The notes below the pieces were generated by a model. It was not told where the DNA came from, ran no database searches, and saw only the letters and a list, made by a program, of their open reading frames with translations. 64,000 nt of DNA from Asterias rubens. Lineage: Eukaryota > Echinodermata > Asteroidea > Forcipulatida > Asteriidae. Location: positions 15,667,776-15,731,775 of the forward strand of contig NC_047072.1 in assembly GCF_902459465.1 (NCBI RefSeq). The letters run 5' to 3'. The number at the start of each line of letters is the position of its first letter. Position 1 is the first letter of the stretch. The translations under genes were made by a program, and so were the position numbers. Positions 1 to 14,064 of the stretch are shown one piece after another.

Positions 1-628
1 ATAAGCAGTAAGAGGCCATTATAAAGGTCATAGATTGGTCATTACTCCAAAACATAGTGGCCATAAGCAGTACGAGGCCATTATAAAGGTCATAGATTGG
101 TCATTACTCCAAAACATAATGACCATAAGCAGTAAGAGGCCATTATAAAGGTCATAGATTGGTCATTACTCCAAAACATAATGACCATAAGCAGTACGAG
201 GCCATTATAAAGGTAGGGTCATAGATTGGTCATTACTCCAAAACATAATGACCATAAGCAGTAAGAGGCCATTATAAAGGTCATAGATTGGTCATTACTC
301 CAAAACATAATGGCCATAAGCAGTACAAGGCCATTATAAAGGTCATAGATTGGTCATTACTCCAAAACATAATGACCATAAGCAGTACGAGGCCATTATA
401 AAGGTAGGGTCATAGATTGGTCATTACTCCAAAACATAATGACCATAAGCAGTAGAGGCCATTATAAAGGTCATAGATTGGTCATTACTCCAAAACATAA
501 TGACCATAAGCAGTACGAGGCCATTATAAAGGTCATAGATTGGTCATTACTCCAAAACATAATGGCCATAAGCAGTACGAGGCCATTATAAAGGTCATAG
601 ATTGGTCATTACTCCAAAACATAATGAC
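1..628. repeat. 62-bp tandem array at left edge, about 10 copies
   Basis: Repeats of a unit containing ATAAGCAGTACGAGGCCATT and ATTGGTCATTACTCC; two units carry a small insertion (GTAGGGTC). The array continues beyond position 1. It lies in an ATM intron. Confidence 0.95.
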
Positions 629-960
629 TAGGAAAAACTTGCCTTGTAAGAAGCACTATAATGTTTCGTATAAGATTCAGAGAAACGGTTCCCTTCTAAG
701 GAATGTGGTTTTACAGAGAGGGATTTAAAAACATTTCAGTCTGAGAAGCAACTCATGCATAAAATGTTCCTTCCAGACTGTGTTATCAATTACAGATTAT
801 TATTCCCTACATGGACATTAAATCACTCTAGATTTTCAGCAATCTCTCTAGAAACAACTTTCAAAATAAAAAACTCACAGAATAGTTTTATTGTTTATAA
901 AAACAATGGAGCGGTTTCCAAAAACCAAAGGATGTATACTTTGCCTTTAATACAAATATT

Positions 961-1185
961 GTCAGTGAAAACAGTGCCATTATCTGGTATCACTAATGGC
1001 CAATATAGAGGTAATATAAACACACTAATTACAGCTGACATGTCTTCTTTTTACCCCTTGCAATTAGTATACTTACTTAGTCTGGCAGGAAGTGTTTACA
1101 TTTCATCTATTGTCTGTGAAAACAGTGCCATTATCTGGTATCACTAATGGCCAATATAGAGGTAATATAAACACACTAATTACAG
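961..1185. repeat. 151-bp tandem duplication interrupted by a transposon
   Basis: Copy 1 is 961-1,111. Copy 2 starts at 1,112, is interrupted at 1,185, and resumes at 2,694 to about 2,767 (GCTGACATGTCTTCTTTTT). Copy 1 therefore shows the pre-insertion sequence. Confidence 0.93.
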
Positions 1186-2684
1186 TAGTCTTGGTGCAAG
1201 ACGTTTCTTGTTCCCTTTTCACGCACACCGCGGCCAATTCACCGACAGCGCGCGCACCGACTCACCTGACTTATAGTCCACTCACCGCCCTGGAGGAACG
1301 TCTTGGTCCGTGTGCATATCGCTCGGGAAATTCCGAGCACATTCCAATCATTCCGTGCTGCGCTAGGCCTGCATAACTCTGACGTAGCAGTATCAGCATA
1401 ATTTCCCACAGTCTGGTATCTGTACGTCTTTGGTGCAACGCAACCAGAAACAGCCAGGCTTCCTCGTATGTTAGTTGATGTGTAGGGCTTGTACATTTAC
1501 GTTCGTCTTTTAATTTTTGTAAACATGATTGCTGTAGAACGATGTGCGAATTTTAGTTTGCCCTAAAATACGTTTTTGGGGAAGATTTTGAGAATTTTTG
1601 TAAGTGCAATTAATTGAGGGGAATGGAATCTTAAAATGTTAAGAACGAGGATGTTTAGCAACAGAGCTAACAGAAATAGATCGATGTACACGAACATGGG
1701 ATTTTCTGGCATTTTTAGTCTTGGTCCAAAGGGTAACTTTGTAGGTAAAAATAATTATAGGGTCACAGTGCCTGAAAGTACTTTTATGCAGAAAAAACTA
1801 AACACTACATCCGAAACTTCCGTATCATACTCACACAGCTTGGTCAAAATCAACCGGTGGACGACCACCATTAAATATCTAAGCCTATGAGTAATTTGAC
1901 ACGTCTTCGCGAAGATAAGAAGCCCAGACACAACACCACGTTGGCATTCGGTTGTGTACTGTGTGCATGTGTACAAGAAGGTACATGTACATGTCAGTAT
2001 CCTTTGTCCACGGCTCCACGCACTTGGCCACAATTAGACGTGACATGTAATGGAGGACAATTTTGGCGAACGATTGTGATCAACTGTGTTTTATAGTTAA
2101 GTGCCGATAGCCATGCAGGATATCTTTCTTTATTTTCGAAATAATGTGCAAATATACCCATACAAGTTACAAGTTCTCTCATCTGCAAATAAAACACTCG
2201 ACTCCTCGAGTCTTGCCGATGCGGTCAGCAATATTGTTATAGTATTTTTTCATTGACTGACAATTTCTTCCCTCTAACAATCGATCGCAACCGCTGATCT
2301 CTAATAAATAATAACATAAAGATCAGTGATCGCCTTTGCATGCGCAACAAAACGAACATGGTGTGTATTTCCCCGGGTTCCCGCCGTAGCATGATGCAGC
2401 GAGGCTTTTACTCGACACGTCGGGTGCATGCAAGCATAGAGTAAGGATGCAAGTTACCAGGCTGGCCCGCTTGTCTGTTTCCAGTTGTGCGCGTGCGTAG
2501 TATTTTGTTGAAACCCACACGTTGAATATGTATGTGAGGTCACATAACTCAAACATGCACACGGACCAAGACGTTTCTCCGGGGCGGTGAGTGGACTATG
2601 TCAGGTGAGTCGGTGCGCGCGCTGTCGGTGAATTGGCCGCGGTGTGCGTGAAAAGGGAACGAGAAACGTCTTGCACCAAGACTA
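1186..2684. mobile_element. Non-autonomous DNA transposon with ~130-bp terminal inverted repeats
   Basis: The left end TAGTCTTGGTGCAAGACGTT (1,186-1,316) is inverted at 2,556-2,684. Flanking direct repeats TAATTACAG (1,177-1,185) and TAGTTACAG (2,685-2,693) fit a 9-bp target duplication with one change. Long TIRs and a 9-bp duplication are typical of Mutator-like elements. The 1.2-kb interior has no transposase-like reading frame I recognise. Element ends differ by up to 3 bp depending on how the duplication is drawn. Confidence 0.85.
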
Positions 2685-3189
2685 TAGTTACAGCTGACAT
2701 GTCTTCTTTTTACCCCTTGCAATTAGTATACTTACTTAGTCTGGCAGGAAGTGTTTACATTTCATCTTTTTATTGAGAAAACGAGCCTTGATTTCACCAA
2801 GAGTTAATAAATGATCCCAATATTGGATTCATATTGGTACAATAGCTGATTATAATCACAAAATGAAGTCTGGGCTGTTCACCTTGTGAAATGGAACAGT
2901 CCAAATTCAGTGACGCTATTGTGTGTGTTTTGTTATAATACTTATTTTGTTCTTTATTATTTTGATTGGTTTGTTGTGTTATCGTTTCTCTTTTACTGTG
3001 CCTTTTGATGTACTTGTATTTGTTGAGGTCAAATATCTTTTAATTAATGAAGTGCATTAATTCCGTCTATACACCTCATACTTTGATCCTAGTTATTTGA
3101 ACCAACAGCCTGTATTTGATGTTAAATATATTGTCAAATATCAAGTAATAAACCACAAGGGAAATTGACAGAGTACATGTAAGTTCTTA

Positions 3190-3300
3190 AATAATTTGGG
3201 TTGAACAAAAACAAATTGACTGAAGTGGAGTTTGAACCAACAACCTACTTATGAAAATGCCAACACTCTAACTGAGCTATCTAGCCCTATGGTGATGGTC
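3190..3300 (-). mobile_element. tRNA-derived SINE fragment (family 1)
   Basis: On the minus strand it reads TAGCTCAGTTAGAG (A box) then TTGGTTCAAACTCC (B box), followed by GTCAATTTG and TTGTTCAACCC. The plus-strand copy at 23,145 has the same tail. Confidence 0.7.
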
Positions 3301-3496
3301 TCCCTCGACTGTCAATATTTTTTATTTAAAAAAAAAAGTCCTGCTTTGTACATTTTGCTTTCTTCAAGCCTAAAGTATTTGTACCCAGTCAGTTTCCCTC
3401 GTTAAACTTGAAATGAACTATTTGAAATTAACTACATAATATAAGGTGTATCCTTCCTGTGAGTTTTTATTTACTAACACTGTGATTTATTTACAG

Positions 3497-3611
3497 CCTT
3501 TTCTGTCATCCAAGTAAAGATGGAACAGTCAGTACACCTTTTACTAAGGAGATACAGAATCAGGCATTTGACATGGTGTACCAGGCAGCCCAAGATGCCA
3601 TGGATATCAAG
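3497..3611 (+). CDS. ATM: ATM exon 1 of those in window
   Basis: Acceptor TTTACAG, donor AAG/GTAATA. The first base completes a codon begun in an exon outside the window. It encodes LFCHPSKDG to AAQDAMDIK, matching the human segment near residues 1,070-1,100 by position and pattern; similarity is modest, so order in the gene is the main support. Confidence 0.8.
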
Positions 3612-6600
3612 GTAATATTCATTACATTGCATCAAAGTGAGGCTTGGTGGAACATAGACTGGTACCTTAGTGTGGTTGTTTACTTGGGTAATACTTAGAA
3701 GCTGTACAGAAACATGTGTGTTTGTAGGCCTGATTAAATTGGCCCTACACTGTGTTTATGTGTGTTGGTAGGCCTGATTAAGTTGGCCCTACACTGTGTT
3801 TATGTGTGTTTGTAGGCCTGATTAAGTTGGCCCTACACTGTGTTTATGTGTGTTGGTAGGCCTGATTAAGTTGGCCCTACACTGTGTTTATGTGTGTTGG
3901 TAGGCCTGATTAAATTGGCCTTACACTGTGTTTATGTGTGTTGGTAGGCCTGATTAAATTGGCCCTACACTGTGTTTATGTGTGTTGGTAGGCCTGATTA
4001 AGTTGGCCCTACACTGTGTTTATGTGTGTTGGTAGGCCTGATTAAGTTGGCCCTACGCTGTGTTTATGTGTGTTGGTAGGCCTGATTAAGGTGGCCCTAC
4101 ACTGTGTTTATGTGTGTTGGTAGGCCTGATTAAGTTGGCCCTACACTGTGTTTATGTGTGTTGGTAGGCCTGATTAAGTTGGCCCTACACTGTGTTTATG
4201 TGTGTTGGTAGGCCTGATTAAGTTGGCCCTTCACTGTGTTTATGTGTGTTGGTAGGCCTGATTAAATTGGCCCTACACTGTGTTTATGTGTGTTTGTAGG
4301 CCTGATTAAGTTGGCCCTACACTGTGTTTATGTGTGTTGGTAGGCCTGATTAAGTTGGCCCTACACTGTGTTTATGTGTGTTGGTAGGCCTGATTAAGTT
4401 GGCCCTACACTGTGTTTATGTGTGTTGGTAGGCCTGATTAAATTGGCCCTACACTGTGTTTATGACTTATTATGATTGGTTGTAATGCACTATGAAACCT
4501 TGAAATTACCTTTTGTTAAAGTTCAAGATGTGACAAAAGTTACGCTTTGGAAGTCATTTTTGAAGTTGTGTAAGCTTTGACTGCAGTCATTGATTAAGAA
4601 AGTAGTAAGTTATAAGTTAAAATTCATTGCGTGCACGTAGAGTTACACTCCAATGAGGCCATTAGTGCATGTATGGACTGGCAATGAGGTCATTAGTGCA
4701 TGTCTGTGTGTGTCCCCCCCCCTATAAGGCTGTGAGTGACCAGTAGATGATTCTATTTCCCAGGACCGAAGGCCACTCAAGGCCTGAAGGGTGGTAGATG
4801 TACACTAGTCACAGCATTATGCCAGTCCATAGTGTTTATAAACAAACATCATTCCAAAGTATAGAATAAGAGACTATTGACCATACAGTTGAAAGTCACG
4901 TTGTTGTATTGTTACCATAGGGACGATTGAAGACCCAAGATCAAGCTGAGCAGTCAGCTAATCATACAGCTAGTCTGTTAGCGACTTTGTCTACGATGGC
5001 TCGATACAGTCCAGCCTGTGAGAAGAAGACTGTGTTTGCTCTGATGCAGATTGTTACCCTCAATGGAATCAACATACCACTCATGAACAAAGTAAGCAGT
5101 TTCTTCCTTTCAGTTCAGCCATTCTGATTGCTTGGGATTAGATCACAGGAGTGAATGGCTGAGAAAATTGGGTCAAAAGAGCGCGCTATCAGATGATGCG
5201 TGCACCGTGCAAATTTCACAAAATAAATGAAGTGTAGCTCTCACCTTGAACTGGCTGTCTTGTTATTATTATTATTTAGGTGTTCGGCCAACAGCCGAAC
5301 AACTATTGTTATTGTTCTGGTTTTTTTTTGGGTTTTTTTCTCGTGTTCTTCTTTCCCTGCGAACCTTCTCCAGCAATTTTAAACAAAAGTAAAGCTTGTA
5401 CAAACTTAAAACGTACTATGTACATAGGCAATAGTGAATCGATGAAACCGCCACTTTTTGGGAATGATGACGTCATTGATGACGTCATGGCAAGGTTTTT
5501 AAAGTTAAAACGACATTTGCTTTTCGCTGTATCTCAACGAATATGAATGCTATGATGTTCATACTTGGGCATCAGATAGATAAAGACTTGGACAACATTT
5601 GAAAAGTTAACGCCAAAATCGTATGACCTTAACTTCCGGTCATTACCCTGGGTCAAAGTTCGCCTTCGCATTTTTTCATCAAAAAACAACTTTTGAGCTT
5701 TAAAGCAAAAGTAAAGCTTGTACAAACTTAAAACTTACTTTGTACATAGGCACTAGTGCGTAGATGAAACTGCCACATTTTTGGATTGATGACGTCATTG
5801 ATGACGTCATGGCAAGGTTTTTAATTTTGAAAACTGACCATTTGCTTGTTTCTGTATCTCAACGAATATTGAAGCTATGATGTTTATATTTCAGCATCGG
5901 ATAGATAAAGACTTGGACAACATTTGAAAAGTTAACGCCAAATTTGTGCGACCTTAACTTCCGGGTCGTTACCCTGGGTCAAACTTCGACTTTCGTGTAT
6001 TTTACATCAAAAAACAACTTTTGAGCTTTTAAACAAAAGTAAAGCTTTAACAAACTTAAAACTTACTATGTTCATAGGCAATAGTGAGTGGAAGAAACCG
6101 CCATATTTTGGGAATGATGGCGTCATTGATGACGTCATGACAGGGTTTTTAATTTTGAAAACTGACCATTTGCTTGTTGCTGTACCTCAACGAATAGAAA
6201 AGCTATGATGTTCATATTTCAGCATGGGATATATAAAGACTTGGACAACATTTGAAAAGTTAACGCCAAAATCGTACGACCTTAACTTCCGGGTCGTTAC
6301 CCTGGGTCAAAGTTCGCCTTCGTGTATTTTACATCAACAAAACAACTTTTGAGCTTTTAAACAAAAGTAAAGCTTGTACAAACTTAAAACTTACTATGTA
6401 CATAGGCAATAGTGAGTAGATGAAACCGCCACTTTTTTGGAATGATGACGTCATTGATGAGGTCATGACAAGGTTTTTAATGTTTAAAAATGACCATTTG
6501 CTTGTTGCTGTATATCAACGAGTATAAAAGCTATGATGTTCATACTTGGGCATCGGATAGATAAAGACTTGGGAAACATTTGAAAAGTTAACACTAAAAT

Positions 6601-9600
6601 CGTACGACCTTAGATTCCGGGTTGTTACCCTGGGTCAAGGTTCGCCTTCGTGTATTTTACATCAAAAAAACAACTTTTGAGCTTTTAAACAAAAATAAAG
6701 CTTGTACAAACTTAAAACTTACTATGTTCATAGGCAATAGTGAGTGAAATAAACCGTTGGGAATGATGACGCATAGATGACGTCATGACAGGGTTTTTAA
6801 TTTTGAAAAATTACCATGTGCTTGTTGCTGTATCTCAACGAATAGGAAAGCTATGATGTTCATATTTCAGCATCGGATAGATAAAGACTTGGACCATATT
6901 TGAAAAGTTAACGCCAAAATCGTACGACCTTAACTTCCGGGTCGTTGCCTGGGTGAAAGTTCGCCTTCGTGTAATTTACATAAAAAAACAAACTTTTGAG
7001 CTTTTAAACAAAAGTAAAGCTTGTACAAACTTAAAACTTACTTTGTTCATAGGCAATAGTGAGTAGATGAAACCGCCACTTTTTGGGAATGATGACGTCA
7101 TTGATGACGTCATGACAAGGTTTTTAATGTTTTAAAATGACCATTTGCTTGTTGCTGTATATCAACGAATATAAAAGCTATGATGTTCATACTTGGGCAT
7201 CGGATAGATAAAGACTTGGGAAACATTTGAAGAGTAAACACTAAAATCGTACGACCTTAACTTCCGGGTCGTTACCCTGGGTCAAAGTTCGCCTTCGTGT
7301 TTTTTCGATAAAAAAAAACAACTTTTGAGCTTATCTACGGCATAACTCAAAATTGAGATCGATTTGAACCTTGAAACTCAACCGATAGTTGAACCTTCAA
7401 AATGACGTTATCGGGTATTAAATAACAATAAAACAACGTTTAAAATTTGTAAAAATCATATGGCGCGAAAATTTTTTGGGGAATTCCCAACAGCGCTCTC
7501 TTTTTGCCCACCAAAGAGGGCGCTGTTGATTATCAAATCTGTGTACAGCATCAAGTGCAGGGGAGAGCTAGATTTTTAAAGGGCTTTCATAAGTTGCAAA
7601 CAAAAAAACTGATGCCAATCTCACACAAACATATTGCATTTGTGAAGAAACAAGGCGTTCAAATTGTGATACAAGTTTAACTATAAAATAATGACACATT
7701 GTATAAAAACATCTTTATGGTTCAATGTTTTTGAACTACGTCATCACGTAACGTCCAACCGAACACCGTGTTTTTGTAATTAACAAAAAACACTATGTCT
7801 AGTATTATTATTTATTTGGCAATTCACATAAAAATGCGATCTCCCATTAAATAAAACCAAATAAATGAAATCAGAAATGTTTTCTGTGCAGGTTCTACAC
7901 AGTATATCAGACAGTCTACAGTACACCTCAGTCACCGTCTTCATGGAGACCCACTTGAGTTTTCTTCTTTATCAATGGCTTCTGGAGAAGTATTTACTCA
8001 CTCAGTTTCCTTACCAGCTCTTAGGATGCCAGACTGAGCAAGAGTTCTACCGGTAAGATTGAGTTTAAAGGTAGTGTCATTGATTGACAAGAGCTCTTGA
8101 AATTAATGAGCATAAAACTTTGGTGTGAAGCACTGCAGCCTTTGGTAGCATGAAGTTGGTATACTTTTTTAATCTATGGAATTTTGCATTTGGGATAAAG
8201 AATATTAATATTAATCATATATAATGTTTAAGTTCACTTTTCTGGGAGTCCTTGGCTTCACAACCAGAATAAATGAAAAAGAAAGGTTTGTGATTTTGAT
8301 TTAAAGGATCAATACAATACTCGTCACACATCGAGGTTGGAGGAGTGGAGTGGAGGTTAAACCCAAACTATGATTCTGATTTCTTGTTAGGAGATATCAC
8401 CGAGTAGTAATTCCTCATCTTGTTACCATGGAGTCTATTGATACAGTACAAGACATCGCAAAATCCCTCCACACTGACTGGACACAACTCCTCAAAGACT
8501 CGTTCCCACAAACCATTGCGCATATCCTACCCCTGTTTGCTAACACAGGGGCAGCAGAGGAAGGTATTGGAAGTGAAGATTATCAGAAGAGGCGTAGTGG
8601 AGCCATTAAGGGATTAGCAGCGCTTGAAGGCACCCTGGGAAAAGAGGTCAGTATTTGGCAGATAACTCTTCTTGTTGTTGTTCCTCTAGGTCTGGATCTA
8701 GGTCTGGATCAAGTCAAGCTCTCTCTGTCTCTCCACTAAAGTCGTGGCTTTTAAAGTGTCTCCATAGTTGGGACTTCCCCATACTATTGCAGAAAATACA
8801 TCCCCTCTGATATCTTCAAAGTAATGTATGTACAAATGCGCAAATCCGCTGAGCAGCGTTGTGATGACTTTACAGCACACCATTTCTTCTAATCGCTTTC
8901 CGTTCACACTAATAAAGTGCAAGCAGTTTGCTCAAAATTCTGGACACCTCAGCAAATAGACGTCAGAATAAACTCAAGATTTTATAGACTTAAAAGTTTG
9001 TCTGCATCTTGCGAATTTTGACTGACTCATTGTGACCCTTTTGATGATGGAGTTTAACCTCTTCCTGTCCAGAGCTGACTGTGGTCAGAGACGTGCTATT
9101 TACTCCATCGGTCCAGCAGAGTGACTCTTGGTGAAAGGCTTCCTTCAACAATGATAAATAAATGTGTGTTTTTCATTGCAGGCAATAGATAGCATGATAC
9201 AAGTCAATCTAGATCAGATTGTAGTGGAGCTTCTTGCCATGCTGTATGAACCACACTCTGTAGGAAGTAGAGATGGAACTCAGTTTACAAGGTAGGAATG
9301 GCTCAACAGTCAAGCAGTCTGTCTGTCGGTCTGTCTGTTTGTTTGTCTGTCTGTCTGTCTGATGGTTGGGCTGTATGAACCACACTCAGTAGGAAGTAGA
9401 GATGGAACTCAGTTTACAAGGTAGGAATGGCTCAACAGTCAAACAGTCTGTCTGTCGGTCTGTCTGTTTGTTTGTCCGTCTGTCTGATGGTTGGGCTGTA
9501 TGAACCACACTCAGTAGGAAGTAGAGATGGAACTCAGTTTACAAGGTAGGAATGGCTCAACAGTCAAGCAGTCTGTCTGTCGGTCTGTCTGTTTGTCTGT

Positions 9601-12600
9601 CTCTGTCTGTATGTTTGTTTGTCTGTCTGTCTAATGGGTGGGCTGTATGAACCACACTCTGTAGGAAGTAGAGATGGAACTCAGTTTACAAGGTAGGAAT
9701 GGCTCAACAGTCAAGCAGTCTGTCTGTCGGTCTGTCTGTTTGTTTGTCTGTCTGTCTGATGGTTGGGCTGTATGAACCACACTCAGTAGGAAGTAGAGAA
9801 TTTGGCTCAGTTAGGCTCAGAATTATCAAGCCATATTAGCGTGTATCTGTTGTTTAACTCCATTGAGTTATTTTTCCAATAGTTTTCTCTTAACTTAAAG
9901 GCCTGCTTTGCAATGATTCTGAATAATTGTCTGTACTTTTAAACACAAGTTTTTGTATTTGCTTTTTGTCTAGTGACAGAGATCCGGAGCCCAATCCACC
10001 ATTCTTTACTTCCTACACCATCAAGGCTACCCTGGATTACTTAACTACATGTCATGCTGGTAGTAAAGCTCTAACGTTGGTCACGCTGCTGGCTAAGACA
10101 CAGGTAAGTTCCTTTTGCCTCATTGAGGGCACTGTTCGACTTCTCATGCAACGGGTTTATTGGTGAACCATCCCCTTTAAACCACTGGTTATTTTTGTAT
10201 GAAGTAATTTCCTCACAACTAAAGTTTTTGTTTGGCTTACAACTGTTGGGAGATCAAGCAAAACACTAAACCATTATTGCTGTTCCATCGGATGGTATGT
10301 AAGCAGTTGTTATTGTAAAGAGAAGGGGTTCGCCCCAGTGTTCCTGGTTTGATTGGCTGCATATTGTGCCACAGCACCTAACTATTACATTGTGCTGTAT
10401 AAAAGGAAAAGGTCTCATACTTCAAAACATAGCTCCACATACCTTTCAGGACAAATACTGAATGCTAATGAAGTCTACAGCACCTTGTAAACCATTACTT
10501 GGTGCTGTGTAAAGGAAAAGGTCTCATACTTTAAAAAGTAGGATTATATTCAGATATATTTGAGGTACTGGTTTTCCTGTGAGTATTTTGAATACTTTTC
10601 TGCTGTAATTGGAGGGCCAGTCCTCAATCCTACCCCCATAATCCCACCCCTGACTGGGATGTACCATTTCACAATAAAACCAAATGTTTCTTTTCACTGA
10701 TAGATTGATTGATTTCCAGAATACTTGTCTTCTGTAATTGGAGGGCCAGTCCTCAATCCTACCCCCTTAATCCCACCCCTGACTGGGATGTACCATTTAA
10801 AACAATAAAACCAAATGTTTCTTTTCACTGATTGATTGATTTCCAGGACAACATTCAGAAGATTCTATTATCCCTTCACATCAAGATTTCTAAATCTCCT
10901 GGTTATCATGAGAAGCAACGTATACTCCTAGCCTATCGTCTCTTTATCTCACTACTCCTAGCTGAGCTTCCTACTGGTGGACTAGGTGGATCTTGGGCAA
11001 TGGTCTTACAAGATGTCATCTATACCTTAGTACATAGCCTACAGGAAGGACAGGAGTTAGGCAAGGGGTTAGAGCTAGGGGAAGGCGGACGTCTATGTGG
11101 TCTGTGTGTGGATCTATTACATGATGTTTGCATGACAGCGCTCAAGTGTTGTGCTGAGGTTTGTTAAGTTAAAATCTAGACTTGTATAAGCTTGATGTAT
11201 ACCATTACACTAGCCCTATGTTAGACACTTCCTCTGTGCTGTACACAAATACATAGCCCTAAATATGAGAGTTCGTTTCCGGTGTGGGAATATTCAACAT
11301 TCAAATTTTACTTGTAAGAAGCTACTCATCTCACCGGATTGATATTCCGTGGCAGCATATATTTTTTGGCGGTGGGTTTTGGATGTCAGATATTCCTTAT
11401 AAATTTGTAATATTGTGAAATATTTCAGTTTAATATGAAACATTCTTCAGACTTAAACATAGTTCATCACGCTAACGTTTGTATGTATGTGGTCATTGAT
11501 GGAATTTTCTTTTAAGTCATAGTCAACTCGATGCTATTTGGCGGACCCAATACTGAAGTTGAAATTTTTGACCGGCCAATGGCATACTCGGTTTTAACCA
11601 AAATTCCCAATAGAACTTAAAATGTAATTTTTACAGGTTTATCAATTGGATAGGTATGGCAGTGGTATAGGGTATACTGTTGGATTCTGATGGGTTTATA
11701 ACGGTTTGTATTGGTTATTTTACAGGAACTTGGTAAGCATCTATGTGTGATGATAGGAGCTCTAGTACCATTAATGGAAACAGATGATGCTGTTGCTAAT
11801 CAGGTAAGCAATCAGGCCTCTCGGTCCAGTTACGTAGAGGTGATGAAGTACAGTAAGTAACTAAGCATGAAACAGTTTTGCTTACCAGATTTAGGTAACC
11901 AACCAACGTACTATGCCATATGTACCCTTTGTGACTGGTTTTGTGCCAACTTTTGCTTAACAATGTTTAAATTGACTCCTTGGTCAATTTGACTCCTTGA
12001 CTACTCTGAGTCGATAGCGAAACAGTAGACGTCTATCCCTTGAGTGGATCAGGGGACTTCTAGCAATGATCTTCACTACTGCACAGTGAGATTTATTGTG
12101 CTTTTTGCTGACTTTGGTTTAGTTGAAAAAAATGGCTTTGTCATTAATCAACCTTCTAGTGATAGACAATGCGGATACACTTGGCCCTTCTCTCAAACTC
12201 CTAGATCCATTCCCAGACTCAGCCAAGCTTGCTTTATGAATGACTACTTGATGTCTTTATTTTCTATTCCACCAGGCTTTGTCATTAATCAACCTTCTAG
12301 TGATAGACAATGCGGATACACTTGGCCCTTCTCTCAAACTCCTAGATCCATTCCCAGACTCAGTCAAGCTTGCCCCGGCCAGGGCGGCTCAACAAGCAGT
12401 CAAATATGAGGCAGGAGAGTTCACTCTAATGGAGGTAAATTAAATCTTAAAACTACTGGTTCACTCTTGTCTCCATGTCTGTGGATAAGTTTGTACATAC
12501 TGTCCTATTGTACATACTTTAGTAATCTACAAACAAAATGACAACAAAACACGCATAACAGGTATCCTAGTGAATCAGAATCAGCCTTCCTTAATTGAAT

Positions 12601-14011
12601 CAATTGTTTTTGCATTCCTATCAGGAAGTGCAGCATTTCTTAATGGTTGGTAAACAGGGAGGTGTTTTAAGATTAGAGGGATTGAGGCATCTACATCATC
12701 AGCTTGCTACAAAGAAAGAAGAGTTGGCTATCATGGTACAGCAATGTGCAGGTTAGTATAAGACCTGGCTATGGCTGTGGGTATTGGCTTCAGTGATGAT
12801 GTTGGAGAATGGGAGTATCCAGCAATCTTACAATATCCACAGTCAAAGCCATTAATTCAGACAAAGCCTTAGAACAGCCCTCTTGATGGAGATAATGGTA
12901 CAGCATCCCAATACTAGGTTCGTTATCCTATTCCAAAGTGTGAAACCAACTTCACTCAAACAATGAGCAACTACAGAAAACTTCATCCAATGTTCATGTT
13001 TAGGGATTGCTTGTGCAGCCTGGGGCCAAAGCTATTGTTCCGTCGCAGACTAAGGTGAACAAAGAAACAATTAGGATGACAGTGTGTCAGTGTTAGTGGT
13101 TTTTGTGTCTTGTTTGATATGGTTTTTATTTGATTACACGCCCAGCAGCTTGAGTGCCACTAACATGATGAATATGAGAGTGTTCACTTTTAGGAGTGGG
13201 GGGAAAACCCCATGGGGGAGAACCCACGCAATCAAGTAGGGACTGAAAACCCAATCCACATGAAAGGCTCAGGTTCGAGGTGGGATTCAAACCAGGGTCC
13301 TTAGATGAAAGGCAGAGAAAGAAACCAATGAGCTAACCTGACACCCAAATGTTTACAATGAATGATGTTACGTTTTCTTATAGAAGGATGTGATAGAACC
13401 ATCATTCATCTCCTAACTGAGCTGGTCAAGATAAGTGGAGCTGGAGATCACGTCTTAGGATCCAAGGATAACGTCTCACAATCACTGAAGGAAGAGGCTG
13501 GTAAGGAACATTGAAATCATTGTAATCAGAAAAGTCACTGGAATCAAAGAAAATCATTCATATCTTCATTTAGTTCTTTCTTGAAAAAATAAACAACTTA
13601 AAAAATTATGATAGGACTTTTTGATAATAATAAAACTAAAAAGTTATAGAATTGCTCCAGAGCTGTGTATTGAGAGAGTTGCGACATAGAGGGACCAGTT
13701 TTCTTCGGTCACATTGTTGCTGTTCGCCATGTTGGGGTCCTAATCATTATAACCCAATGGGCACCCTGTATTCACCAATGCGTTTTGGTATTGTTTACTT
13801 TGGGTAACGTTGCCAACTCAAGCTCTGGTGTTTTTGATCAGCTGAGTGTTGGTTCAAGTCCTGGTCGTGACTCTTGTGTCTAATAAGCAGACACTTGACT
13901 ATTATTGCTGCATCTTTTGGACAGATCCACATACCTTACAGGATAAAGTATAATAACTTTCGAGGGCCATGAGCGTCACTGAGTGATGGATTTGAGTGCA
14001 ATATAAGAAGC

Positions 14012-14064
<53 letters not shown>

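Noticed and set aside
1239..1496. Open frames inside the TIR transposon
   Set aside because: They fall largely in the inverted terminal repeat and show no transposase motifs.
5280..5546. 88-codon open frame starting [12 protein letters not shown]
   Set aside because: Lies in the CRE-rich array; the frame is not kept in the other units.
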